Shown here: positions 1 to 8,989 of the stretch, piece by piece
How the letters are laid out: every line of letters begins with the position of its first letter
Position numbering within the stretch: position 1 is the first letter of the stretch
Assembly (NCBI GenBank): GCA_964457725.1
Contig: CAYWGQ010000001.1
Coordinates: forward strand, 59,784 to 123,783
Length of the DNA stretch: 64,000 nt
From: FEN-1219 sp964457725
GTDB lineage: Bacteria; Pseudomonadota; Gammaproteobacteria; Steroidobacterales; Rariloculaceae
Direction of reading: 5' to 3'
Notes under the pieces: model-generated
Told to the model about the DNA's origin: nothing
The model's input: the letters and a program-made list of their open reading frames with translations, nothing else
Database searches by the model: none
Made by a program: the position numbers and the translations under genes

Positions 1-882
1 CTCGCGGGAGTTCATGACGAACGGGCCGTATTGCACGACCGGCTCGCGGATCGGCTGCCCCTGCAGCAGCAGGAACTCGCTCTCGGCGGCGCCGTTCTCG
101 AGCGCGACGTCGACCTCCGGCTTGAGCAGCAGCAGAGTCCGGTTCGGCACCGCGCGTCCGGCGACCGCGAGCCCGTCGCCCTGGAACAGATAGAAGGCGC
201 GGGTCGAGCCCGGCTTCGCCGCCGGCAGCGTAAAGCGCGCGCCCGGCGCGAGCTTCACGGTCCAGATCGCGACATCCGCCTCCGGCCGCGAGGCCCACGA
301 CCGGGGCGGCGGCGCGGGCGGCCGGACATCGCCGAACGCGCCGGCGACGACCGTGATCTCCGTCGGCCTGCCCTGGTCGTCGCGCACGGTGACCTTCGGC
401 ACGTGCTCGCTCCAGAGCATCTCGAAGTACGGGTCCGCCATCTTGTCGGCGCTCGGCAGGTTCAGCCAGATCTGGAACAGCTCGACCGGGTTCGGGCCGT
501 TTCGATCGAGCAGCGGGAACATCTCCGAGTGCACGATGCCCTTGCCGGTCGTGATCCACTGGACGTCGCCCGGCCCGAAGCGCGCGCTCGCACCGAGCGA
601 GTCGGAATGATCCGTGAAGCCGCGCCGCATGATCGTCACGGTCTCGAACCCACGATGCGGGTGGCGCGGGAAGCCCGGCACGACCGACCCGTGATACATC
701 CGCCAGCCGTCGATCCCCTCGAAGTCCTGGCCGATGTTGCGGCCGGCGAGCGACGCAGCGGGCCCCATCCGCTCGTTGCCCGACGGATAACGGTCGTCGT
801 GATACGCGCAGAAGAGGAACGGGTCGATGCCCGGCCACGGGAATGCGAGCGGCTTCGCGCCGAGAATGACGTCGTCGGTCAT
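1..882 (-). CDS. Pirin family protein, C-terminus cut by window edge
   Basis: The minus-strand frame opens at an ATG at 880-882 and is still open after 294 codons at the left edge, so the C-terminus is missing. Pirins are bicupin metal-binding proteins; some act as quercetinases, others as regulators. The metal-binding set is visible in the first cupin: H74 and H76 in HPHRGFETV, then H118 and E120 in GIVHSEMF. The second cupin starts near residue 200. The gene reads away from rnk and nothing nearby indicates a substrate. The family assignment is firm, the role is not. Confidence 0.9.
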   Translation of the reverse strand, partial: MTDDVILGAKPLAFPWPGIDPFLFCAYHDDRYPSGNERMGPAASLAGRNIGQDFEGIDGWRMYHGSVVPGFPRHPHRGFETVTIMRRGFTDHSDSLGASARFGPGDVQWITTGKGIVHSEMFPLLDRNGPNPVELFQIWLNLPSADKMADPYFEMLWSEHVPKVTVRDDQGRPTEITVVAGAFGDVRPPAPPPRSWASRPEADVAIWTVKLAPGARFTLPAAKPGSTRAFYLFQGDGLAVAGRAVPNRTLLLLKPEVDVALENGAAESEFLLLQGQPIREPVVQYGPFVMNSRE

Positions 883-1064
883 GGGGCCTCCTTCGCCGCG
901 TATCCTACCGCAGCGCGACAGCGGGGGCAGTCGGAATCCGCGCCGGTGAGAGCGGCTCTAGCGGCGCCTGCACGAGGCAGAGCAGTCGCCACTGAAGCCG
1001 CCCCCACCGCGCGAGCGCGCGGACGGCGCCCGAGGCGCCGCGCATCCGCGCATGCTCGCGGGCT

Positions 1065-1487
1065 TTAGTGCGGGCGCGGCTCGGCCGGCGGCTGGACCTC
1101 GAGAACGGTCAGCAGCTTCTCGTTGCCGTCCGGCATCTCCCAGTGGATCTGCTGGCCGGCGGACAGCCCGAGCAGCGCGGCGCCGATCGGCGCGAGCACG
1201 GAGACCCGGCGAGCCTCGATGTTCGCGTCCTCGGGGTACGCGAGGCTGACCGTCTGGGTGCGGCCGCTCGCCTCGTCGCGGAACGTGACCTGAGAGCCGA
1301 TCCGGACCACGTCCGCCGGCATCTCGTCGGTCGGCCGCAAATCTGCGCGCTCGAGCTCGAAGAGCAGGCGTTCGCCGATCGCCGGCGGCGCGCTCGAAGC
1401 GATCGCGCGCAACCGCTCGTAATGGCCTGCGTCGATGATCAATGCGGGTTCCGCGTGCTGACGCTCGCGGTTCGGGTTCGGAATCAT
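1065..1487 (-). CDS. rnk: Nucleoside diphosphate kinase regulator Rnk (GreA-C-like)
   Basis: This is a 140-residue protein. Residues about 15-60 form an Rnk N-terminal coiled coil and 65-135 a GreA/GreB C-terminal FKBP-like domain, with the typical run VSVLAPIGAALLGLSAGQ. Rnk proteins bind RNA polymerase near the secondary channel and were first described as regulators of nucleoside diphosphate kinase. AGGAGA lies about 7 nt before the ATG at 1487 and supports this start. It stands alone, with about 330 bp of apparent non-coding DNA upstream. Confidence 0.88.
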   Translation of the reverse strand: MIPNPNRERQHAEPALIIDAGHYERLRAIASSAPPAIGERLLFELERADLRPTDEMPADVVRIGSQVTFRDEASGRTQTVSLAYPEDANIEARRVSVLAPIGAALLGLSAGQQIHWEMPDGNEKLLTVLEVQPPAEPRPH

Positions 1488-1818
1488 GATTGCACTCTCC
1501 TAGAGCTCCTTTGGACAGCGGGCACGCGCCCGCGTTCGGAAAAAAGACCGTGCCGCGGCTCGCAAAAACCCCCGGCGGGCGGCGCGGACCGACGATGGTG
1601 CTAAGGGAGATACCCGGGCGCAGACGGCTTACGCCGGCCGCCGCCTGGCCCGGGATACGGGCCTGCAAGCAGCGCACCTGCGTGATGCAAATATTTCAAA
1701 AGCGCACGGGCGGCGATCATGCCTCGATCCTCGCCCACGGACAGGCGGTTGTCAAACGGCCAAGCCGCGGTATTGCCGCGCCGGGGCCGCCCCGGCCGAG
1801 CGTCGGAATGCCGCGCCG
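1488..1818. other. Non-coding interval between rnk and LysR gene
   Basis: These 331 bp lie between the rnk start and the end of the LysR gene, both on the minus strand. The side nearest rnk holds its ribosome-binding site and presumably its promoter. The reading frames crossing it have no convincing start, composition or family resemblance. I see no repeat, tRNA or clear hairpin. Confidence 0.5.
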
Positions 1819-2661
1819 TTAGGGGCTGCGCGCGATCGCCCGAATCACCTCGAGCGCGGGGTCGAACACCGTGTGGTCGCGCTCGAGCGGAAAGACCAGA
1901 TAGGCCGGCAGCCGGAACAGTGGCGCATCCGGCACCTCCTTCAGCCTGCCGGCCGCAAGCGCCTCGGCGACGAGGCGGCGCGGAAAGTAGCCCGCCCCGC
2001 CGCACGCGAGGATGTGCTTCAGGCCGAGCCAACCGACGTTCGTGCTCAACGCGGGACCGGTGAACTCCGGGAAGCTCGTGTTGTGCTTCGCGTAGAACTC
2101 GGGGCCCCAGTCGACGTACACGTAGTCGGGCCCGGGCTGGTCCGACGCGTCGTCGGTCGAGACGAGCACGAGCTCCTCCTCGGTCAGCAGCTCGACCGCG
2201 AGGCCCGGCCGGCTCTGCGGCGTATACATCACGGCGATATCGACGCGTCCCTCGACGAGGCCTGCCATCAGGTCCTCCTCGAAGCCGATCTCGGCGCGCA
2301 CCGCGACGTCGGGGGCCGCGACGCGCAGCTGCGGCAGCGTGTTCAGCAGCAATCCCTCCCAGATGCCGATCCGCGCGCCGAGCGTCAGCGACGCGCGGTA
2401 GCCCTTCGTGATGCCGAGCTCCTCCCGCGCCCGCTCGACGATCCGCATCAAGCTGATCGCGTGCTTCTGGAACTGCTTGCCGGCGGGCGTCAGCGTCGTG
2501 CCGGCCTTGTTGCGGACGAACAGCTGGCAGCCGAGCTGCTGCTCGAGCGACTGAATGCGGGCGCTCACGGTCGACTGCGTGACGAACAGGCGTTCGGCAG
2601 CCTTGACGAAACTGCCGGCAGCGACGACCGACAAAAAAGTGCGCGCTAGCTCGGTATCCAT
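1819..2661 (-). CDS. LysR family transcriptional regulator
   Basis: About 280 residues: an N-terminal winged helix-turn-helix (residues 1-60, with AAERLFVTQSTVSARIQSLE) and a substrate-binding effector domain (about 90-280). The frame extends 14 codons further upstream to 2703, but LysR proteins normally start right before the first helix, so MDTELARTF at 2661 is the better start. No divergently transcribed partner touches it; the upstream neighbour, 5-formyl-THF cyclo-ligase, is co-directional 92 bp away. The target and inducer cannot be inferred. Confidence 0.88.
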   Translation of the reverse strand: MDTELARTFLSVVAAGSFVKAAERLFVTQSTVSARIQSLEQQLGCQLFVRNKAGTTLTPAGKQFQKHAISLMRIVERAREELGITKGYRASLTLGARIGIWEGLLLNTLPQLRVAAPDVAVRAEIGFEEDLMAGLVEGRVDIAVMYTPQSRPGLAVELLTEEELVLVSTDDASDQPGPDYVYVDWGPEFYAKHNTSFPEFTGPALSTNVGWLGLKHILACGGAGYFPRRLVAEALAAGRLKEVPDAPLFRLPAYLVFPLERDHTVFDPALEVIRAIARSP

Positions 2662-2752
2662 CGACGAAGCCGATATGACGTGGGCGCCGGCTACGTTAGC
2701 CATCTACGCCGGGGGAGGCAAATCCGGCGATTCCGGCCGGTCGCCCGCCGAG

Positions 2753-3370
2753 CTAGCGGCGCAGCGTCGTGCTCTCGGTGACGATCAAATCCATCGGCAC
2801 GTCGTGGGGCTGCGGCTCGATCGTCGGCAGCCGAGCGTCGTCGAAACCGATGCCGACCGCGAGCGGGCGAGGCTCGAGCACCGCGAGCGTGCGGTCGTAA
2901 TAGCCCCCGCCGTAGCCGAGCCGGTAGCAGCCTTCGTCGAAGCCGAGCACCGGGACTAGCACGATGTCCGGCTGGACCGGCAGCCGCTCGACCGGCGTCG
3001 GGATGTTCCACAGCCCACGGCTCGACAGCTCCGTGCGCGAAGTCCACTGCCAGAACTCGAGCGGCGCGCTGCGCTCGACGATGACCGGCAGCGCGGCCGC
3101 CGCGAGCGTGTCGAGCGCGCCGCGGACGAAGCGCACGACGTCGATCTCGCCCTTGATCGGCCAGTAGAAGGCGAGCGTGCGCGAGGCGAGCGGCGGCAAC
3201 GCCTCGGCGAGCCGCTCGAGCAACGCGCGGGCGCGCCGCTGGCGCTCCGCGCGGGGCAGCGATGCGCGCGCCTCGAGCAACCGTGCGCGCTCCGCCTTGC
3301 GCCAGCGGCTGACGGCCGGCCAATCCGGCGACCGTGCGACTCCTGATGCACCGTTCGTCATGGCTGTCAC
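2753..3370 (-). CDS. 5-formyltetrahydrofolate cyclo-ligase
   Basis: A 205-residue protein of usual family length. It converts 5-formyl-THF to 5,10-methenyl-THF with ATP, clearing an inhibitory folate. The signature RLGYGGGYYDRTL near residue 150 and the basic N-terminal WRKAERARLLEARASL are characteristic. In many Gammaproteobacteria the 6S RNA gene lies directly upstream of this gene; here the upstream stretch is a structured 212-bp interval shared with divergent cysJ. Confidence 0.93.
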   Translation of the reverse strand: MTAMTNGASGVARSPDWPAVSRWRKAERARLLEARASLPRAERQRRARALLERLAEALPPLASRTLAFYWPIKGEIDVVRFVRGALDTLAAAALPVIVERSAPLEFWQWTSRTELSSRGLWNIPTPVERLPVQPDIVLVPVLGFDEGCYRLGYGGGYYDRTLAVLEPRPLAVGIGFDDARLPTIEPQPHDVPMDLIVTESTTLRR

Positions 3371-3392
3371 GCTAGCGGCCGGCGCCGCCGGT

Positions 3393-3511
3393 CACAAACG
3401 AGAAATGCCGACGCCGCCCATCGATCCGCTCGATGCGAAGCGCTCGGAGCCGCGCGGCAGCGTGCTTCGATCGGCGTCGCCGATGACCGCGGCGGAAAGA
3501 TTTCGTTTGTG
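3393..3511. other. Imperfect inverted repeat in 5-FCL/cysJ divergent region
   Basis: CACAAACGAGAAAT at 3393-3406 pairs with ATTTCGTTTGTG at 3500-3511 with a small bulge, closing about 90 nt of DNA. Within it, minus-strand CGACGCCG plus ATCGA can pair with TCGAT and CGGCGTCG. The interval serves divergent 5-FCL and cysJ promoters. It could be a structured RNA (the position of 6S RNA in relatives) or paired operator sites. It is shorter than usual 6S RNA and I could not match conserved 6S sequence. Confidence 0.3.
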
Positions 3512-3582
3512 GCGCATCGAAGCGGCTGCCCATACTGCGCCCCTCTTCGAAGCCTGCGACGACGCCCGCGAGTCTGACTGCG

Positions 3583-5397
3583 ATGGCCGCCCTGCCCAAA
3601 GACACGGTCGCGACGGCCGTGCCGCCCGCGACGCTCGATGCGCTCGACGCGCTGGCCGCACCGCTCACGCGCGAGCAGCTGCTGTGGACGAGCGGCTATC
3701 TGGCCGGCCTCGCGTCCGCGCGCGCGGCGGGCATCGGCGAGCCGGCGGCCGCGAGCACGCCGGACGACTCGCCGTGGCTCATTCTGTATGCGACCGAAAC
3801 CGGCAACGCGCGTCGGATCGCGAAGGCGCTCGACGAGGATCTGCGCGGCGCGGGCGTCGCAACCGAGGTCCTCGATCTGCGCGATTACGATCCGAAGGCG
3901 CTGCGCCGCGCGCGCCGCGCGACGTTCGTCGTCGCGACCCACGGGCTCGGCGATCCGCCGGAGGGAACGGAAGCGTTCTTCGATTATTGGTTCGGCGAGC
4001 GTGCGCCCCGGCTCGAGTCGCTCCGCTACTCCGTGCTCGCGCTCGGCGATTCGACCTACGTCGAGTTCTGCGGCGTCGGCCGGCGCTGGGACGAGCGGCT
4101 CGAAGCGCTCGGCGCGACGCGCGTCCACGAGCGGATCGACTGCGACGTCGATTACGAGGCGCCGGCCGCCGCGTGGCGCAGCGGCGTCGCCGAGGTCGCA
4201 CGGAAGGAGCGCGACGACAGCGACGCCCGCCGCGAGCCGCTCGTGCTGGTCGGCGGCAAGAGCGTCGCGGCCACGGCCATGGCCACGGCCGCCCGCTTCA
4301 CGCGCGACGCGCCGTTCGCCGCGCCGCTCGTCGCGAACCAGCGAATCACCGGCCGCGGGTCGACGAAGGACGTCCGCCACGTCGAGCTCGCGCTCGAGGG
4401 CTCGGGGCTCGCGTACGCGCCCGGCGATGCGCTCGGCATCTGGCCCGAGAACGCGCCGCACCAGGTCGAGGCGCTGCTCGCGGTGCTGCGGCTCGACGGC
4501 GACGCGCCGGTCGAGCTGAACGGCGAGACGCTGCCGCTGCGCGAAGCGCTCACGACCCGGCTCGAGATCACGCAGCTCGGCCGTGCGACGCTCGCCGCGT
4601 GGAGCGAGCACTCCCGCGACCCGGAGCTCGAGCGGCTGCTCGAGCAACGCGAGGAGCTGAACGGCTATCTCAAGACGCGGCAGGTCATCGATCTCGTCGC
4701 CGAGTACCCGGCCCGGATCGAGCCGCAGGCGCTCGTCGGCGTGCTCCGAGGCCTCACGCCGCGCCTCTATTCGATCGCCTCGTCACTCGACGCGAACGAG
4801 GACGAGGTGCACCTCTGCATCTCGCTCGTGCACTACGAACGCTTCGCCCGCGAGCATTGGGGCGCGACGTCGGCGTTCGTCGCCGGCGCGCCGGCCACCG
4901 CGCGGGTCTACGTCGAGCCGAACGACCGCTTCAGGCTGCCGGCCGACGGCGCGACGCCGATCGTGATGATCGGGGCCGGCACCGGCATCGCACCGTATCG
5001 CGCGTTCCTGCAGCAGCGGCGGCTCGAGGGCGCGCGCGGAGAGCACTGGCTCTTCTTCGGCGACCGGACGCTCCGCGAGGATTTTCTGTATCAGGCCGAG
5101 TGGCTGCGCGCGCTCCGGGACGGCTCGCTCGCGCGCCTCGACGTCGCCTTCTCGCGCGATCAGGCGGAGAAGATCTACGTGCAGCAGCGGCTCGTCGAGC
5201 GCGCGCCCGAGCTCTACGACTGGCTCGAGCGCGGCGCGCACGTCTACGTCTGCGGCGACGCCGACGGAATGGCGCCGGCGGTGCACGACGCGCTTCGCCG
5301 CGTCGTCGAGCAGGCGGGCCGGCGAACCCCCGAGGCCGCGGAGGAATACCTGTCCGAGCTGAAGCGCGCGAAGCGCTACCAGCGCGACGTCTACTGA
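3583..5397 (+). CDS. cysJ: Sulfite reductase (NADPH) flavoprotein alpha subunit
   Basis: A 604-residue protein, close to the 599 of E. coli CysJ. It passes electrons from NADPH through FAD and FMN to CysI for reduction of sulfite to sulfide in cysteine biosynthesis. An N-terminal helical region is followed by a flavodoxin domain (about 64-200, with ATETGNARR), an FAD-binding domain with RLYSIAS near 393, and an NADPH domain with GAGTGIAPYRAFLQ from about 464. The C-terminal YQRDVY is typical. cysI follows after 15 nt. Confidence 0.96.
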   Translation: MAALPKDTVATAVPPATLDALDALAAPLTREQLLWTSGYLAGLASARAAGIGEPAAASTPDDSPWLILYATETGNARRIAKALDEDLRGAGVATEVLDLRDYDPKALRRARRATFVVATHGLGDPPEGTEAFFDYWFGERAPRLESLRYSVLALGDSTYVEFCGVGRRWDERLEALGATRVHERIDCDVDYEAPAAAWRSGVAEVARKERDDSDARREPLVLVGGKSVAATAMATAARFTRDAPFAAPLVANQRITGRGSTKDVRHVELALEGSGLAYAPGDALGIWPENAPHQVEALLAVLRLDGDAPVELNGETLPLREALTTRLEITQLGRATLAAWSEHSRDPELERLLEQREELNGYLKTRQVIDLVAEYPARIEPQALVGVLRGLTPRLYSIASSLDANEDEVHLCISLVHYERFAREHWGATSAFVAGAPATARVYVEPNDRFRLPADGATPIVMIGAGTGIAPYRAFLQQRRLEGARGEHWLFFGDRTLREDFLYQAEWLRALRDGSLARLDVAFSRDQAEKIYVQQRLVERAPELYDWLERGAHVYVCGDADGMAPAVHDALRRVVEQAGRRTPEAAEEYLSELKRAKRYQRDVY

Positions 5398-5412
5398 GAG
5401 AGAGAGCAGGCC

Positions 5413-7068
5413 GTGAGCCAGAAGCCGCCGTCGCCCGTCGAGGGCGTCAAGGAGCGCAGCGACTATCTGCGCGGCACCGTCGCGGAGAGCCTCGTGAACG
5501 GGGTGACCGGCGCGATCGCGGAAGAGGACACGCGCACGGTCAAGTTCCACGGAATCTATCAGCAGGACGACCGCGACATTCGCGCCGAGCGAACCGCGCA
5601 GAAGCTCGAGCCCGCGTACAACTTCATGATCCGGATCCGGATCCCGGGCGGCGCGCTGACGACCAAGCAGTGGCTCGGGGTCGACGAGCTCGCGGGCCGC
5701 TACGCCGGCGGGGTCATGCGGCTCACGACCCGCCAATCGATCCAGCTCCACGGCGTGCTGAAGCGCGATCTGAAGCCCGCGATCCAGGCGATCAACGCGA
5801 CGCTGCTGACGACGATCGCGGCTTGCGGCGACGTGAACCGCACGGTCGCGGTCACGTCGCTGCCGGAGCAGTCGCGGCTGCACCGCGCGATCTTCGAGCT
5901 CGCGGAACGCACGAACAAGCACCTGCTGCCGCGCACGCGCGCGTATCACGAGGTCTGGCTCGACGGCGAGAAGACCGAGATCCCCCCCGGCACCGAGCAG
6001 GAGCCGCTGTACGGCAAGCGCTACCTGCCGCGGAAGTTCAAGGTGGGCTTCGCCGTGCCGCCTTCGAACGACATCGACGTCTACGCGCAGGATCTGGGCT
6101 TCATTGCGATCGCCGGCGACGACGGCGAGCTCGCGGGGTTGAACGTCGCGGTCGGCGGCGGCATGGGCGCGACGCACGGCGACCCGCGCACGTACCCGCG
6201 CCTCGCGACGACGATCGGCTTCTGCCGGCCGGAGCAGGTGCTCGCCGTCGCCGAGCAGGTCGTCGCGATTCAGCGGGACTTCGGCGACCGCTCCGAGCGC
6301 AGCCACGCGCGGCTGAAGTACACGATCGACGATCGCGGCGTCGACTGGTTCGCCGCGGAGCTCGAGCGCCGGCTCGGCTTCGCGCTCGAGCCCGCGCGCG
6401 AGGTGACGTTCACGAGCAGCGGCGACCGCTTCGGCTGGACGCGCGCCGAGGACGGCTCGGAGCACCTGACGCTGTTCCTGCCGAGCGGCCGCGTGCGCGA
6501 CACGGACACGCTCCGTCTCCGCACTGGTCTTCGCGCGCTCGCGCGGCTCCACGACGGCGGCCTGCGCATCACGCCGAATCAGAACCTGATCCTCGCGAAC
6601 GTCGCGCCGGCCGCGCGGCCCGCGATCGAGCGCGCGGTCGCCGAGCACGGCCTCGACCTCTACGCGCGCGCGAAGCCGCTGCGCCTGAACGCGATGTCGT
6701 GCGTCGCGCTGCCGAGCTGCGGGCTCGCGATGGCCGAGTCCGAGCGCTACCTGCCGGTGCTGCTCGACAAGCTCGAGACGATCCTCGAGCGGCACGGGCT
6801 CGAGGACGACGAGATCATGCTCAGAGTCACCGGCTGCCCGAACGGCTGCGCGCGGCCGTACGTCGCCGAGATCGCGCTGGTCGGCAAGGCGCCCGGACGC
6901 TATAACGTGTTTCTCGGCGGCGGACGCACGGGGGAACGCTTGAACGAGCTGAAGGCGCAAAACCTCGACGAGAACGCGATCCTCGAGCTGCTCGACGGCT
7001 TGCTCGGGCGCTTCGCGCGCGAGCGTGCGCCGGGCGAGCCGTTCGGCGACTTCGTCCGGCGTGCCTGA
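5413..7068 (+). CDS. cysI: Sulfite reductase hemoprotein beta subunit
   Basis: A 551-residue siroheme/4Fe-4S protein that carries out the six-electron reduction of sulfite to sulfide with CysJ. The cluster and siroheme cysteines are intact: C430-x5-C436 (CVALPSC) and C475-x3-C479 (TGCPNGC). The start is GTG after a purine-rich GAGAGAGAGCAGG stretch. It forms an operon with cysJ and overlaps nnrS at its 3' end. No cysH, cysG or cysDN is in the window. Confidence 0.96.
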   Translation: MSQKPPSPVEGVKERSDYLRGTVAESLVNGVTGAIAEEDTRTVKFHGIYQQDDRDIRAERTAQKLEPAYNFMIRIRIPGGALTTKQWLGVDELAGRYAGGVMRLTTRQSIQLHGVLKRDLKPAIQAINATLLTTIAACGDVNRTVAVTSLPEQSRLHRAIFELAERTNKHLLPRTRAYHEVWLDGEKTEIPPGTEQEPLYGKRYLPRKFKVGFAVPPSNDIDVYAQDLGFIAIAGDDGELAGLNVAVGGGMGATHGDPRTYPRLATTIGFCRPEQVLAVAEQVVAIQRDFGDRSERSHARLKYTIDDRGVDWFAAELERRLGFALEPAREVTFTSSGDRFGWTRAEDGSEHLTLFLPSGRVRDTDTLRLRTGLRALARLHDGGLRITPNQNLILANVAPAARPAIERAVAEHGLDLYARAKPLRLNAMSCVALPSCGLAMAESERYLPVLLDKLETILERHGLEDDEIMLRVTGCPNGCARPYVAEIALVGKAPGRYNVFLGGGRTGERLNELKAQNLDENAILELLDGLLGRFARERAPGEPFGDFVRRA

Positions 7069-8254
7069 GCCCGCGACACTCGCCCGCCCGCCCGCGCGCG
7101 CCTGGCTCTCGTACGGCTTCCGTCCTTTCTTCCTGCTCGGCGCGGCCTGGGCGATCGTCACGCTCGCGGTGCTGATCGCCGCATATACGGCCGGCGCGTG
7201 GCCCGCGACCGCTCCGCCGGTGGGCCGCTGGCACGGTCACGAGATGCTGTTCGGGTTCGTGGCCGCCGCGATCGCGGGGTTCCTGCTGACGGCCGTGCCG
7301 ACGTGGACCGCGTCCGCGCCGGTGGCCGGCGGCCGTCTCGCGGCGCTCGCGGCGCTGTGGCTCGCCGGCCGGGCGGTCATGAGCCCGTGGCTCGGGCTCG
7401 ACGATACGGCCGCGGTGTGGCTCGACGTCGCGTTCTTCCCGGCGGTCGGCGTCGCGATCGGCGTCGCGCTGATCGGCGCGCGCAACTACCGCAACTTTCA
7501 GTTCCTGCTGCTCCTCGCGGTGCTCGCCGGCACGGATGCGCTGTTCCACGCGGCCGCGCTCGGGCTCGTCGCGCCGCTGCCGTTCGATCCGCTGCGGCTC
7601 GCGGCCGACGTCGTGATGGTGATGATCGCCGTGATCGGCGGACGCATCGTGCCGCTCTTCACGCGCAACGCGCTGCTTCGCGCCGGCGTGCAAGCGAAGT
7701 TCGCGCCGCGGCCGTGGCTCGAGCGCGCGTCGATCGGCGCGCTCGCGGCAGTGCTGTTCGTCGACGTGCTCGAGCCCGACTCGCGGGGCGCCGGCCTGCT
7801 CGCGCTCGTCGCCGGCGCGCTGCTCGCCGCGCGGCTCGCGGGCTGGCACGGCCACCGCGCGCTCGCGATGCCGATCGTCTGGATCCTGCACGTCGGCTAC
7901 GGCTGGGTCGTGGTCGCGCTCGCGTTGAAGGCGGCGTGGCTCCTCGGCGGCGCGCCGTGGGCGATCAACTGGCTGCACGCGCTGACGGCCGGCGCATTCG
8001 GCACGATGATCCTCGGCGTCACGACGCGCGTCGCGCTCGGCCACACCGGCCGGCCGCTCGTCGTCGCACCGCCGATCGTGCTCGCGTACGGGCTCGTGAT
8101 CGCGGGCGCGCTGCTGCGCGTGTTCGGCCCCGTCCTGCTGCCTGCGCAGACCGTGACGCTGCTCGCGGTAGCGATGCTCGCGTGGGCCGGCGCGTTCGCG
8201 ATCTTCCTGATCGTCTACGTGCCGATCCTGATCGCGCCGCGCGCGGACGCCTGA
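7061..8254 (+). CDS. NnrS family membrane protein
   Basis: An integral membrane protein of about 397 residues with roughly 12 hydrophobic segments. Family hallmarks are GFRPFFLLGA near the N-terminus and RWHGHEMLFGF in the next loop. NnrS proteins are heme- and copper-containing and relieve nitric-oxide stress; their biochemistry is unclear. GTG at 7061 overlaps the cysI stop in the string GTGCCTGA; an in-frame GTG at 7025 is an alternative. The overlap implies coupled translation with sulfite reductase, unlike the usual placement by denitrification genes. Confidence 0.9.
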   Translation: MPEPATLARPPARAWLSYGFRPFFLLGAAWAIVTLAVLIAAYTAGAWPATAPPVGRWHGHEMLFGFVAAAIAGFLLTAVPTWTASAPVAGGRLAALAALWLAGRAVMSPWLGLDDTAAVWLDVAFFPAVGVAIGVALIGARNYRNFQFLLLLAVLAGTDALFHAAALGLVAPLPFDPLRLAADVVMVMIAVIGGRIVPLFTRNALLRAGVQAKFAPRPWLERASIGALAAVLFVDVLEPDSRGAGLLALVAGALLAARLAGWHGHRALAMPIVWILHVGYGWVVVALALKAAWLLGGAPWAINWLHALTAGAFGTMILGVTTRVALGHTGRPLVVAPPIVLAYGLVIAGALLRVFGPVLLPAQTVTLLAVAMLAWAGAFAIFLIVYVPILIAPRADA

Positions 8255-8276
8255 AGCGTCCCCGCGGCGCTGCGGC

Positions 8277-8771
8277 CTACAGCCGCACGCGCGCGTGCTG
8301 CTTCTCGTCGGTCGTCGGCTTCTCGCCCTGGACGTACGCCGCCGCCGCGGACAGAGCGTAGCGCACGCCGCGCGCGCCGCTCGAATCCCAGTACTCGCCC
8401 TCCTTCGCGTCGAGCTTCAACACCGCGAGCGACGGGTCGTCCTTGCCGTCGGGGAACCATGCCTTCCAGGGCTCCTGCCAGAGCCGCTCGATCAGCGAGC
8501 GGTCGCGGATCACGTCGACGCGTCCGTAGACGGCGGCGAACCGGCTCGAGCTCTGAAAGGTCAGCACGGCGTCCGGATCGCGCTCGATCTCCGCGACCTT
8601 CGGTGAGTCGATCGAGGTGACGAAGTAGGCGTCGGCATCCGGCCGCAGCTCGGCGACCCGCATCGGCCGGGCATGCATGCCGTGGTCGCCGCCGCGCGTG
8701 ATCAGCATCGCCGTGTCGAATTCCTTCAAGAGCTCGTAGAGATGCTCTTGCCGTTCCGTTGGCTTGCTCAT
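8277..8771 (-). CDS. General stress protein-like FMN-binding split-barrel protein
   Basis: A 164-residue member of the pyridoxamine-5'-phosphate-oxidase-like split-barrel group, close to general stress protein 26. Typical stretches are AMLITRGGDHGMHARPMRV near residue 22 and WFPDGKDDPSLAVLKL near 105, the latter marking the stress-protein subgroup rather than true PdxH. Such proteins bind FMN or a related flavin; the substrate is unknown. GGAG precedes the ATG. Convergent with nnrS, divergent from the VOC gene. Confidence 0.85.
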   Translation of the reverse strand: MSKPTERQEHLYELLKEFDTAMLITRGGDHGMHARPMRVAELRPDADAYFVTSIDSPKVAEIERDPDAVLTFQSSSRFAAVYGRVDVIRDRSLIERLWQEPWKAWFPDGKDDPSLAVLKLDAKEGEYWDSSGARGVRYALSAAAAYVQGEKPTTDEKQHARVRL

Positions 8772-8989
8772 GACCGCTCCTTGCGCATGTCGCGTAGGGG
8801 CCAGCGATGCAAGCGGCGTGCCGCCCGTTCGGTTAGAGGCGCCGACGCGGCCCGTCGCGGGCCGATTCGCCGCCGGCCGCCGCGTGTGCCTGTAGCCAAT
8901 CGGGGCCGCCCGGTGCTAGGGTTTCGGCGAAAGCTTCGCACCGCGAAGCGAGACGGCCGCGAGTCTCGAACGGCCGAGCGGAGGGGGAA

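Noticed and set aside
3393..3511. Firm 6S RNA call
   Set aside because: Location fits, but the length is short and I cannot match conserved 6S segments.
3177..6905. 1242-codon Arg-rich open frame over cysJ-cysI
   Set aside because: It is another frame of cysJ and cysI; the Arg/Ala-rich composition is a GC-rich shadow and it has no domain resemblance.
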